From Rhodospirillales bacterium (lineage in GTDB: Bacteria > Pseudomonadota > Alphaproteobacteria > Reyranellales > Reyranellaceae): a stretch of DNA of 36,053 bases. The stretch covers positions 1-36,053 of the forward strand of contig JACPOB010000020.1 of the NCBI GenBank assembly GCA_016185145.1. The letters run 5' to 3'. This document shows positions 28,001-34,050 of this stretch, piece by piece (positions within the stretch are counted from its first letter, which is position 1; every line of letters begins with the position of its first letter). The notes under the pieces were generated by a model. The model saw only the letters and a list, made by a program, of their open reading frames with translations. It searched no databases and had not been told where the DNA came from. Both the position numbers and the translations under genes were made by a program.

Positions 28001-29066
28001 CTTGCAGGTTGGCCAGCGCCGTCGTGTCGCTGCCAATACCGGTTGTTGGGCCGGTGTAGGTGCTGCTGTTGCCGACAAGGGTGGCGCCGCCGGCCAGGTA
28101 GCCGCTGATGCCGACCGCCTGCACGCCCGAGCTCGAGAAGGTGTTGTCGTTGAAGTTGCCGAAGTTCTGGAACCAGACGCCGACGCCGCCATTGTCGCGG
28201 AAGGCGCTGTCGCTCACCGCGGTGATGCCCGACGCCGCGTTGATGCCCGGTCCGGCATTGTTGGCGAAGGACGCGCCGTCGACGCTGATGTCGCGCGCGC
28301 CGTTGTCGAGCAGCAGGCCCGACCCGCCATTGTCCTCGAAGCCGCCGCCGAACCATCGCAGCGCGCTCACCTGGCCGCCGCCGTCGCTGTGGGCGAAGGT
28401 CGCGCCGCCCTCGGCGTTGCCGATCATCCAGGAATTCGAGACGATGCCTTCGAAGACGCTGCCCCGGACGTCGAGGCCGAAGCCGCCGACATTCTGGACC
28501 GTGACGTTTTCAAGCGTCCAGCAGTACATCCAGCGGTCGTTGCCGTCGGCCACGATCCTGATTCCGTCGCCCTCCAGGCCGTTGCCCTCGATGGTGAAGT
28601 TCGACAGCGTGACGTAGCGCAGGTCGACGCCGGGGCCGACGTTGATCTGGATGACCGGCGAGCCGTCGGTGATCTGCGACACGATGTGCGCACCGCCGAG
28701 GTCGATGCCCATCGGCCCCTGAATGGTGCTGTCGACGTTGATGACGATCGACGACGTGACCGTGTAGGACGGGCCGGTCAGATGGGCGAGATAGCCGCCC
28801 GCCATCGCCGCCTGCAAGGCCGCGCCGAGGTCGACGGCGGCGGAAGCGGTTGTTTCCGCCGCGACAGCGAGGGCCGCCATCGTCGCGTCACCGACGGTCG
28901 CTGTGACAGGCGACGACGCGTCGAGCGACACGCCGGTCGTTGTCGTGGAATGGGATGGTTCGTCGGTGAAACCGACGGCCGGCGACGCCGATGCGTCCGA
29001 AGCCTCGTCATCCGTTTGCGCATTCGATCGCACCGCAGGACGCTGCGGCGCCTGAAAGGCAGCCAT
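25020..29066 (-). CDS. type I-secreted RTX protein with duplicated beta-helix and Ig-like repeats
   Basis: 1348 residues. There is no Sec signal. Two right-handed beta-helix modules, offset by 338 residues (for example NFTIEGNGLEGDGIRIVADG against the NFSIQGNGLEGDGIRIVADG copy), span about 75-720. A SwmA-like Ig domain (about 730-850) follows, then two near-identical Ig-like units of 181 residues sharing GDTLSIYDGWSWLGFA. An RTX segment GGGGADRLTGGAGADRFVY (about 1215-1235) and a C-terminal secretion region ending SSDFDLF complete it. The beta-helix suggests a polysaccharide lyase or epimerase or an adhesin; no active site was identified. Start ATG 29066 has GGGGGAGAG. No type I exporter genes lie in the window. 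Confidence 0.9.
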   Translation of the reverse strand: MAAFQAPQRPAVRSNAQTDDEASDASASPAVGFTDEPSHSTTTTGVSLDASSPVTATVGDATMAALAVAAETTASAAVDLGAALQAAMAGGYLAHLTGPSYTVTSSIVINVDSTIQGPMGIDLGGAHIVSQITDGSPVIQINVGPGVDLRYVTLSNFTIEGNGLEGDGIRIVADGNDRWMYCWTLENVTVQNVGGFGLDVRGSVFEGIVSNSWMIGNAEGGATFAHSDGGGQVSALRWFGGGFEDNGGSGLLLDNGARDISVDGASFANNAGPGINAASGITAVSDSAFRDNGGVGVWFQNFGNFNDNTFSSSGVQAVGISGYLAGGATLVGNSSTYTGPTTGIGSDTTALANLQGNGTAFLVDDSGKVVTGQNVAVSGEGGGNLAHVTVSTDGVDLAALPPVDTAAAVADSRGTGVLESALKAALSGGGVVHLTDTSYTVTSPIVINITASFQGSLGIDLGGAKILSQIADGGPVIQINIGAGVDIGTLTLSNFSIQGNGLEGDGIRIVADGADRWIRDLDIRNVNVEHVGGIGLDLLGNIQGRVFDSWMHGDGQGGARIANSAGGGVAEHIEWIGGGFRKNDVAGLILDNGAHDLTVQGAYFVDNRGPGIQATSGITLVHQSGFENNLGTGAIVGGAASFADVTFSTWGVQTVGIGGYLTGDQVSLLGIGSEYYGAGADPTVLANLQGAGVLAIAGTGNVVVGPGITLAGGMPFVAQPQDTIAPVVSSIATSSAGILAGDGILNADDVVLLTVALSESVTVNGTPTLLLNDGGVATYVGGSGTAALSFSYTVAAGENTPDLEVMSFDLNGATVRDAAGNAANLTVAAGYDPAGILKVDTTAVPPTVTQRLANDTGASDSDLVSASPALVGSADAHAVVRFTVDGSPIAATATADANGVWSFMPTGLADGAHTIDASQTNAAGATGTASLSFTLDTTAPTPVFTGAVLADGQVTLSGMTGSAGDTLSIYDGWSWLGFATTGSDGRFTFTAAADPHAVHLYAANASDLAGNLGRTATSYVVDPTPPPVVTVALSNDTGTSSTDRITSDLTLGGTAATGAIVHFAIDGSAIGATATADANGVWSFKADGLADGAHTIVASETSASGATGAASASFVLDTTAPQPVIDGAVQANGQVTLTGWTGGAGDTLSIYDGWSWLGFAVTGNDGRFSFTANAAVDAMHSYGANASDLAGHAGQTEGVLRLGSASADSLAGSTAGDILQGGGGADRLTGGAGADRFVYRATADSSAAAPDTITDFQHGVDQIDFRAIGGLNAADGISHFQGQLSGVGNLTLNPHSVAFLETAGNTLVLANTTDVAETIKETDSHAADMKIVLLGTHLGLTSSDFDLF

Positions 29067-29327
29067 GTGCTCTCCCCCGCAAGTCAAAACAAACCCGCAC
29101 GTCCTGCCGCTCGCCTGATGTGGCGGGGCGGCACGTCGTCGAAAGAGAAAGTCCAGAAGTTCGGCAGCGAGCGCTCAACGTCGGGAGCGCGAACGGGCGG
29201 TCGTTTACGCGGGTCACAGGAAAATCACAACCGGATTCCCATCCAGTTTGGATTGAACGACGTGCGGCATATTGGAGGGTATATTGAAGGAAGAAGAGCA
29301 GCGTTCGACGACGACCGCTGCTCGACG

Positions 29328-30308
29328 TCAGTTGCCCGGCTTCGTCCCCGTGGCCTTCACCACCTCGGCCCAAGTCGCCATGTCCTTGGCCATGAAGTCG
29401 GCGAACTCGGCCGGAGTCGTCGGCGCGGCCAGGGTCGCGCGCTCCTCGAACTGGCGCAGCACCGCGGGATCGCGCATCAGCGCGACAAGATCGGCGTTCA
29501 CCTTGTTGACGATCTCGTCCGGCGTCTTCGCCGGCGCCACAAGGCCGGACCATCCGGCCGAATCGTAGCCGGGCACCGTCTCGCCGATCGGCGGCACGTT
29601 GTCGAGCAGCGGCGCGCGGCGCGCCGTCGTCACGCCCAGGGCCTTGATTCGGCCGTCGCGGATCGGGCCCAGCGACGAGGCGGTGCTGTCCATCATCAGC
29701 TTGACGTGGCCGCCCAGCAGGTCGGCCATCGCCGGACCCGAGCCCTTGTAGGGGATGTGCACGATGTCGAGCTTCGTCTGGAGCTTGAACAGCTCCATGC
29801 TGAGATGCTGAGCCGTGCCGGGACCGGCCGAGGCGTAGGAGTGCTTGCCGGGCTCCTTGCGGGCGAGCTCGATCAGCTCGGCCACCGTGCTGGCGGGGAA
29901 GCTGGGATGGGCCACGATAACCAGAGGCCCGCGGATGATGTTGGTGACCGGCTTGAAGTCGACCAGCGGCTTGTACGGCAGGTCGGGATAGAGGCTGGGA
30001 TTGACGCCGAACGTGCCCGACGTGGCGATCAGGAAGGTGTAGCCGTCCGGCGCTGCCGCTTTGCCTGCCTCGACGCCGGGAATGCCTCCCCCGCCGCCCT
30101 TGTTCTCGACGACGACCTGCTGCTTCCAGGCGTCGGTCAGCTTCTCGGCCATCAGGCGGGCGAAGATGTCGGCCGCCTGGCCCGGCGGGAACGGCACGAT
30201 GAAACGCACGGGCTTAGACGGCCACGGCACCTGCGCACGGGCACGCGTTGCGATGAAGGGCGCGGCCACGCCCAGCGCCACGGCGTGGCGGCGCGTCAAC
30301 ACTTTCAT
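29328..30308 (-). CDS. Bug/TctC family tripartite tricarboxylate transporter binding protein
   Basis: A 326-residue periplasmic binding protein. The signal MKVLTRRHAVALGVAAPFIA is twin-arginine-like. The mature part starts PWPSKPVRFIVPFPPGQAAD, the Bug family hallmark, and has VENKGGGGGIPGVEAGKAAAPDGYT and DIVHIPYKGSGPAMADLLGG. Bug proteins bind carboxylates or other small acids; no TctA/TctB membrane genes are nearby, so it is an orphan as is common in this family. The start is ATG 30308 with GGGAGGA; the upstream in-frame part (to 30398) is repeat sequence. Confidence 0.93.
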   Translation of the reverse strand: MKVLTRRHAVALGVAAPFIATRARAQVPWPSKPVRFIVPFPPGQAADIFARLMAEKLTDAWKQQVVVENKGGGGGIPGVEAGKAAAPDGYTFLIATSGTFGVNPSLYPDLPYKPLVDFKPVTNIIRGPLVIVAHPSFPASTVAELIELARKEPGKHSYASAGPGTAQHLSMELFKLQTKLDIVHIPYKGSGPAMADLLGGHVKLMMDSTASSLGPIRDGRIKALGVTTARRAPLLDNVPPIGETVPGYDSAGWSGLVAPAKTPDEIVNKVNADLVALMRDPAVLRQFEERATLAAPTTPAEFADFMAKDMATWAEVVKATGTKPGN

Positions 30309-30358
30309 GATTCCTCCCAAGGTCTTCTTGGGAGAGAGGCTAGCACGTCTCGTGTCAA

Positions 30359-30443
30359 ATTCGGACCGCGGGCGTCTCGCCCGCTTACGCGCATTCACAT
30401 GCGCGCTTGATCATGAGGCGGGCGGGACGCCCGCGGTCCGAAT
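30359..30443. repeat. palindromic intergenic repeat, family E
   Basis: Arms of 26 bases pair with one mismatch: ATTCGGACCGCGGGCGTC... at 30359-30384 and ...GACGCCCGCGGTCCGAAT at 30418-30443. An inner hairpin GCGCATTCACATGCGC lies between them. The element sits between the ompA terminator and the Bug protein gene. Confidence 0.85.
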
Positions 30444-30453
30444 CATGAGCTCC

Positions 30454-30486
30454 CGAAAAGGAAACGGCCGGGCAGAGCCCGGCCGT
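30454..30486 (-). terminator. rho-independent terminator of ompA
   Basis: On the minus strand a perfect 10-bp stem ACGGCCGGGC / GCCCGGCCGT with a 3-base loop (30486-30464) is followed by TTTCCTTTTC. It lies 26 bases after the stop codon of the OmpA frame and points away from it, as an intrinsic terminator should. Confidence 0.8.
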
Positions 30487-30512
30487 CCCCGAAGACTTAC
30501 GCTTCGGATCGC

Positions 30513-31308
30513 TTACTGGATGACGATCTCGACGCGGCGGTTCTGCGGCTCGCGCACGCCGTCGCCGGTCTGGACCAGCAGGCCCTTCTCGCCCATGCCG
30601 ATCACCGTGATCGCCTGCGCCGGTACGCCCTCACGCACCAGGGCGTCCTTCACCGCGTTCGCGCGACGCAGCGACAGCGCCATGTTGTAGGCCTCCGGGC
30701 CCGACGTGTCGGTGTGGCCGGTCGCCGTGATGCGGGCGTTGCCCTTGCTCTTGAACGCGGCAGCTGTAGTAGCGGCCTTCCAGGTTGAGGCGGAACGTCG
30801 AGTCGATGTTGTAACCCACGCCGAGCATGGCCTGATAGGCGAACTGCGTGCTCTGTTGCGTGTTGCCGAGAGCACCCAGGTTGAGGAACGCGACGCCGGC
30901 GCCGGCGCCGACGTAGGGGACGATCGCCGATCCCGCGAGGAAATCGTAGTAGATATTTCCCATCACGGAGATCTGGTTGAAGGTGGCGCCGGCGCTGCCG
31001 CCGAACCCGCCGACAGTGAGCGTGCCGGTGTTCTCGCGATAGACGCCTTCGACCTCGACGCGCGGGCCGACGAAATCGTAACCGACCGTACCACCGGCCA
31101 GCCAGCCAGTGTTGAAAGACAGGTTCGAATTGGTCGAGGCGGAGCCGAACGGCGGGACCGTGAGCGTCGACGTGAACGATGTGTTGAACATCCAGTTCGC
31201 GCCGCCTTCCACACCGATATAGAAGCCCCCGGGCTGGAGCGGTGTCTGTGCCTGGGCAGCGAACGGAGCCGCCGCGAGCAGCGCAGCACCAACGACCATC
31301 CTCTTCAT
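30513..31308 (-). pseudogene. OmpA family outer-membrane protein, internal deletion plus frameshift
   Basis: The N-terminal part from ATG 31308 is an intact OmpA-like beta-barrel start: signal MKRMVVGAALLAAAPFAAQA, then GGFYIGVEGGANWMF through FRLNLEGRYY. At about 30765 the homology jumps directly to AAAFKSKGNARITATGHTDT and on to EPQNRRVEIVIQ, the peptidoglycan-binding OmpA domain, in another frame. The last barrel strand(s), the linker and the first part of the OmpA domain are missing, by comparison with the usual architecture. In its own frame the barrel protein ends in unrelated residues at 30631. A strong promoter and a terminator flank it, so the loss looks recent, or it may be an assembly error. 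Confidence 0.85.
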
Positions 31309-31366
31309 GCGGTATCTCCCCGACTGTGTTGCCTTTGAGGCGCTTTAACGACGAACTACGGTGTAA

Positions 31367-31395
31367 TTTATACTATTTCGGGTCCCGTGCGGCAA
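31367..31395 (-). promoter_or_regulatory. sigma-70 promoter of the ompA gene
   Basis: On the minus strand TTGCCG (31395-31390), 17 bases, then TATAAA (31372-31367). Transcription would start near 31360, giving a leader of about 50 bases to ATG 31308, which has GGGGAG upstream. Confidence 0.65.
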
Positions 31396-31473
31396 TCTCG
31401 TGACTTCTGCAATCCTCGGGCTTGTGGTTTTTGTGCAACACCCTACGGGCGAGCCTTCGCGCACCTGTAAAAC

Positions 31474-31490
31474 CATGAGCCGGGCTCATG
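31474..31490. promoter_or_regulatory. 17-base palindrome upstream of the YghU-type GST
   Basis: CATGAGCC-G-GGCTCATG is a perfect inverted repeat with a one-base centre, 83 bases before the GST start. It could be a regulator site or a small hairpin. No known operator was recognised. Confidence 0.3.
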
Positions 31491-31572
31491 ATTGGCTTAC
31501 TTCCCTTGGGTGGCGCCCGCCTGGGCCGGGGTTTTATGGTCGCACCCCACCGCATCCCAAAGGAACCGCGTC

Positions 31573-32445
31573 ATGAGCAGCACCGACTACACCCCGCCCC
31601 CTGTCTGGACCTGGAACAAGGAAAACGGCGGCCGTTTCGCCAACATCAACCGGCCGATCGCCGGAGCGACCCACGACAAGGAGCTGCCGGTGGGCCGCCA
31701 CCCCTTCCAGCTCTATTCGCTGGGCACGCCCAATGGCCAGAAGGTCACCATCATGTTCGAGGAGCTGCTGGCCCGCGGCCACAAGGACGCCGAGTACGAC
31801 GCCTGGCTGATCAGGATCGGCGAGGGCGAGCAGTTCGGCTCGGGCTTCGTGGCCGCCAACCCGAATTCCAAGATCCCCGCCCTGGTCGACCGCAGCGGGC
31901 TCAAGCCGGTCCGCGTGTTCGAATCGGGCGCGATCCTGCTCTACCTCGCCGAGAAGTTCGGCGAGCTCGTGCCCAAGGCCACCGATCCTGCCCGCGCGGA
32001 GTGCCTATCGTGGCTGTTCTGGCAGATGGGCAGCGCGCCCTACCTGGGCGGCGGCTTCGGCCACTTCTATGCCTATGCGCCGACCAAGATCGAATACGCC
32101 ATCGACCGCTTCGCCATGGAGACCAAGCGCCAGCTCGACGTGCTCGACCGGCGGCTGGGCGAGAGCGCGTACCTGGCGGGCGACGACTACACCATCGCCG
32201 ACATCGCGGTGTGGCCGTGGTACGGCGGCCTGGCCAAGGGCCTGCTCTACGGCGCCGGCGAGTTCCTGGCGGTGAAGGACTACAAGAACGTCCAGCGCTG
32301 GGCCGACGCGATCGGCGCGCGCCCGGCGGTGAAGCGCGGGCGCATCGTCAATCGCATGCAGGGCGATCCGGCAAGCCAGCTGCGCGAACGGCACGACGCC
32401 AGCGACTTCGACCTCAGGACGCAGGACAAGATGGCGGCTGACTGA
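31573..32445 (+). CDS. yghU: glutathione-dependent disulfide-bond oxidoreductase, YghU type
   Basis: A 290-residue GST-like enzyme. The long N-terminal extension (YTPPPVWTWNKENGGRFANI followed by NRPIAGATHDKELPVG) is diagnostic of the YghU/YfcG-like nu-class proteins, which bind two glutathiones and reduce disulfides or organic peroxides. The thioredoxin-like domain has LYSLGTPNGQKVTIMFEELL and FESGAILLYLAEKF; the helical domain has DDYTIADIAVWPW. The start is ATG 31573 (MSSTDYTPPP); the frame is open 27 codons upstream without a ribosome binding site. The next gene is convergent. Confidence 0.93.
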   Translation: MSSTDYTPPPVWTWNKENGGRFANINRPIAGATHDKELPVGRHPFQLYSLGTPNGQKVTIMFEELLARGHKDAEYDAWLIRIGEGEQFGSGFVAANPNSKIPALVDRSGLKPVRVFESGAILLYLAEKFGELVPKATDPARAECLSWLFWQMGSAPYLGGGFGHFYAYAPTKIEYAIDRFAMETKRQLDVLDRRLGESAYLAGDDYTIADIAVWPWYGGLAKGLLYGAGEFLAVKDYKNVQRWADAIGARPAVKRGRIVNRMQGDPASQLRERHDASDFDLRTQDKMAAD

Positions 32446-32461
32446 GCCTTCCCATCGTCTT

Positions 32462-32668
32462 CTATGGGGAGTCCTCCCCGCGCGTGAGCGCGGGGAGGAA
32501 GAACTTGAGCCACGGCCCGGCGTGGAAGACGCTCATCAGCAGGTACATCAGCGTCATGCCGCCGAGTGGCGAGGCGCCGCAGAACCCGTCGAGCGGGCCG
32601 CCGCCCACGGCCGTCACCAATGCCATGACCGCGAAGGTGGGCGCGGCCAGCAACGCCAGGGAGTTCAT
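32462..32668 (-). CDS. small membrane protein coupled to DUF899 gene
   Basis: A 68-residue protein with two hydrophobic helices (LALLAAPTFAVMALVTAVGG and MTLMYLLMSVFHAGPWLKFF). Its ATG overlaps the DUF899 stop codon (ATGA), so it is likely translated by coupling; a longer version of this frame further upstream is antisense-like shadow of DUF899. Similar two-helix proteins are known near GFA and DUF899 genes, but I cannot name a family. The last residues, LTRGEDSP, are encoded by a GC-rich hairpin. Confidence 0.65.
   Translation of the reverse strand: MNSLALLAAPTFAVMALVTAVGGGPLDGFCGASPLGGMTLMYLLMSVFHAGPWLKFFLPALTRGEDSP
32472..32499. repeat. perfect 12-bp hairpin between convergent genes
   Basis: TCCTCCCCGCGC / GCGCGGGGAGGA with loop GTGA. 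It lies 26 bases after the YghU-type GST stop codon and inside the 3' end of the small membrane protein gene on the other strand. Its arms resemble the CTTCCTCCCC end of the family D repeat at 17033. There is no T-tract on either side, so termination is uncertain. Confidence 0.7.
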
Positions 32669-33420
32669 TGCCCGCAGCACGACTTGGGCGACGGAGCCTT
32701 CGGCGCCGGCTCGTAGCGGTCGTGGTGGCGCACCCAGGACATGGTGAAGTCGAGCCCGTCCTCGTCGCGGCCCTTGGGCGTGAGATCGAGCAGGTTGTAG
32801 GTGTGCATCATCACCTCCACGCCGCGGCCGTAGGTCGAGTAGGTGTGGAAGACCTCGCCCGCATCGTCCTTCCAGAAGACGCTGACGCCGGGCAGCTCGG
32901 TGCCGTGCGGCTTGCCGCCGAAATTGTAGTCGAGCGTGCCCTTCTCCTTCTCTTCGGCCGTGAAGGTGACGTGGAAGTCGCGGTTGAAGTCGGTGCCGTA
33001 CGAGGACACCCAGGGGAAAGTCCAGCCCATGCGCCGGCGGAAGCGTTCGATCTCGCCGAGCGGCGCCAGCGAGACGGCGACGAAGGCGGTATCGCGCTGC
33101 GCCAGATGCACCAGCGTGGGGTCGGTGTGGTCGGCCATGTAGGAGCAGCTCTTGCAGCCCTGCTCCCAGCCCGGCGCCAGCATGAAGTGCTGAATCACGA
33201 GCTGATGATGGCCGTCGAACAGCTCGGCCAGGGTGCGCGGCCCCTCGCTCGACGCGAAGACATAGTCCTTGTCCATGCGCACCCACGGCAGGGTGCGGCG
33301 CTCGCGTGCAATCTCGTCGCCGAGATGCGTCAGCTCCTTCTCGCGCGCCAGCAGCGCCTTGCGCTCGGCGAGCCACTGTTGCCGGGAGACGACGGGATGG
33401 TTCAGGTTGGTGGTGGTCAT
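32665..33420 (-). CDS. DUF899 family thioredoxin-like protein
   Basis: 251 residues of the DUF899 family, a thioredoxin-fold protein of unknown reaction. The N-terminus NHPVVSRQQWLAERKALLAR with KELTHLGDEIARERRTLPWV is typical. A CxxC (Cys89-Lys-Ser-Cys92 in WEQGCKSCSYM) sits where peroxiredoxin or AhpC-like active sites lie, so a redox role is plausible. The C-terminus ends SPKSCCGQ. AGGAGGACATC precedes the ATG. It heads a small minus-strand operon with the coupled membrane protein; the GFA gene lies 85 bases upstream on the same strand. Confidence 0.93.
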   Translation of the reverse strand: MTTTNLNHPVVSRQQWLAERKALLAREKELTHLGDEIARERRTLPWVRMDKDYVFASSEGPRTLAELFDGHHQLVIQHFMLAPGWEQGCKSCSYMADHTDPTLVHLAQRDTAFVAVSLAPLGEIERFRRRMGWTFPWVSSYGTDFNRDFHVTFTAEEKEKGTLDYNFGGKPHGTELPGVSVFWKDDAGEVFHTYSTYGRGVEVMMHTYNLLDLTPKGRDEDGLDFTMSWVRHHDRYEPAPKAPSPKSCCGQ

Positions 33421-33476
33421 GATGTCCTCCTCAATGCTTGTCAGGGGATGAAGTTGGGCTCGATGCCCGAAGGATG

Positions 33477-33995
33477 GGAGTTACAAGTGTGGCGGGATTC
33501 GCCGATCACCTCGGCGGCATCCCGTCGAACTTCGGCAGGTTGGGATCGAGGTGGTCCCAGGCGTGGCCGCGCGCGGCATACAGCGCCATCTGCGGCTTGT
33601 AGCGGCCGGGATCGTCCAGGCTCGCGGCATGCACGGTGAACAGGTCCGGCATGGATTTGAACGTCAGATATACCGGCGAGCCGCAGGTCGGGCAGAAGGC
33701 GTGCGTCTTGACGTTGCCGTTGTCGGCCGTGATGTCCCAGTGGCTCGCCGCGCCTTGGAGCTTCACGCTCTTTTTGTCGGCGAAGGTCAGGTAGGAGCCG
33801 TGGCCGGTGCCGCTCCTCTGTTGGCAGTGACGGCACTGGCAGTCGGTCATCACCAGCGGCTCGCCGGGGATTTCATAGCGGATCGCGCCGCAGGCGCATC
33901 CGCCAGCATAGGGCTTGCTCATGTCGTTGCTCCTTTCGGGCACTACATTTGCGCCTGAGATCGGAGCGGTAGGAGTCACAAGTGTGGCGGGATTC
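33477..33995. repeat. 24-base direct repeats flanking the GFA gene
   Basis: GGAGTTACAAGTGTGGCGGG(ATTC) at 33477-33500 and GGAGTCACAAGTGTGGCGGG(ATTC) at 33972-33995 differ at one base. They lie just outside the two ends of the GFA coding region, 495 bases apart and in the same orientation. They may be copies of a short dispersed repeat or the footprint of a past duplication or insertion. Confidence 0.8.
33506..33922 (-). CDS. GFA family protein (glutathione-dependent formaldehyde-activating-like)
   Basis: A 138-residue zinc protein. The cysteine ligands are in GGCACGAIRYE (Cys9, Cys11), DCQCRHCQ (Cys28, Cys30, Cys33) and FCPTCGSP (two Cys), the complete GFA/CENP-V pattern. Members catalyse or assist S-hydroxymethylglutathione formation or carbon-sulfur chemistry; the substrate is unknown for this branch. 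The start is MSKPYAGGCACG with a GGAGCAACGAC upstream; the GTG at 33979 falls in the direct repeat and is unlikely. The two GSTs and DUF899 nearby give a loose thiol-chemistry context. Confidence 0.93.
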   Translation of the reverse strand: MSKPYAGGCACGAIRYEIPGEPLVMTDCQCRHCQQRSGTGHGSYLTFADKKSVKLQGAASHWDITADNGNVKTHAFCPTCGSPVYLTFKSMPDLFTVHAASLDDPGRYKPQMALYAARGHAWDHLDPNLPKFDGMPPR

Positions 33996-34050
33996 TCGCG
34001 CCGCTCGTGCGCCGCCGCAACGAATGGCCCAGGACGGCGTTGCGACCCCG

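Noticed and set aside
25056..30410. A 1784-codon open frame on the plus strand
   Set aside because: It runs antisense to the RTX and Bug genes. Its Arg/Ala/Gly-rich composition without domains is what a GC-rich codon bias gives on the opposite strand.
32669..33376. A 304-codon minus-strand frame continuous with the small membrane protein
   Set aside because: Upstream of 32668 it is an out-of-frame shadow of DUF899; only the last 68 codons look like a protein.
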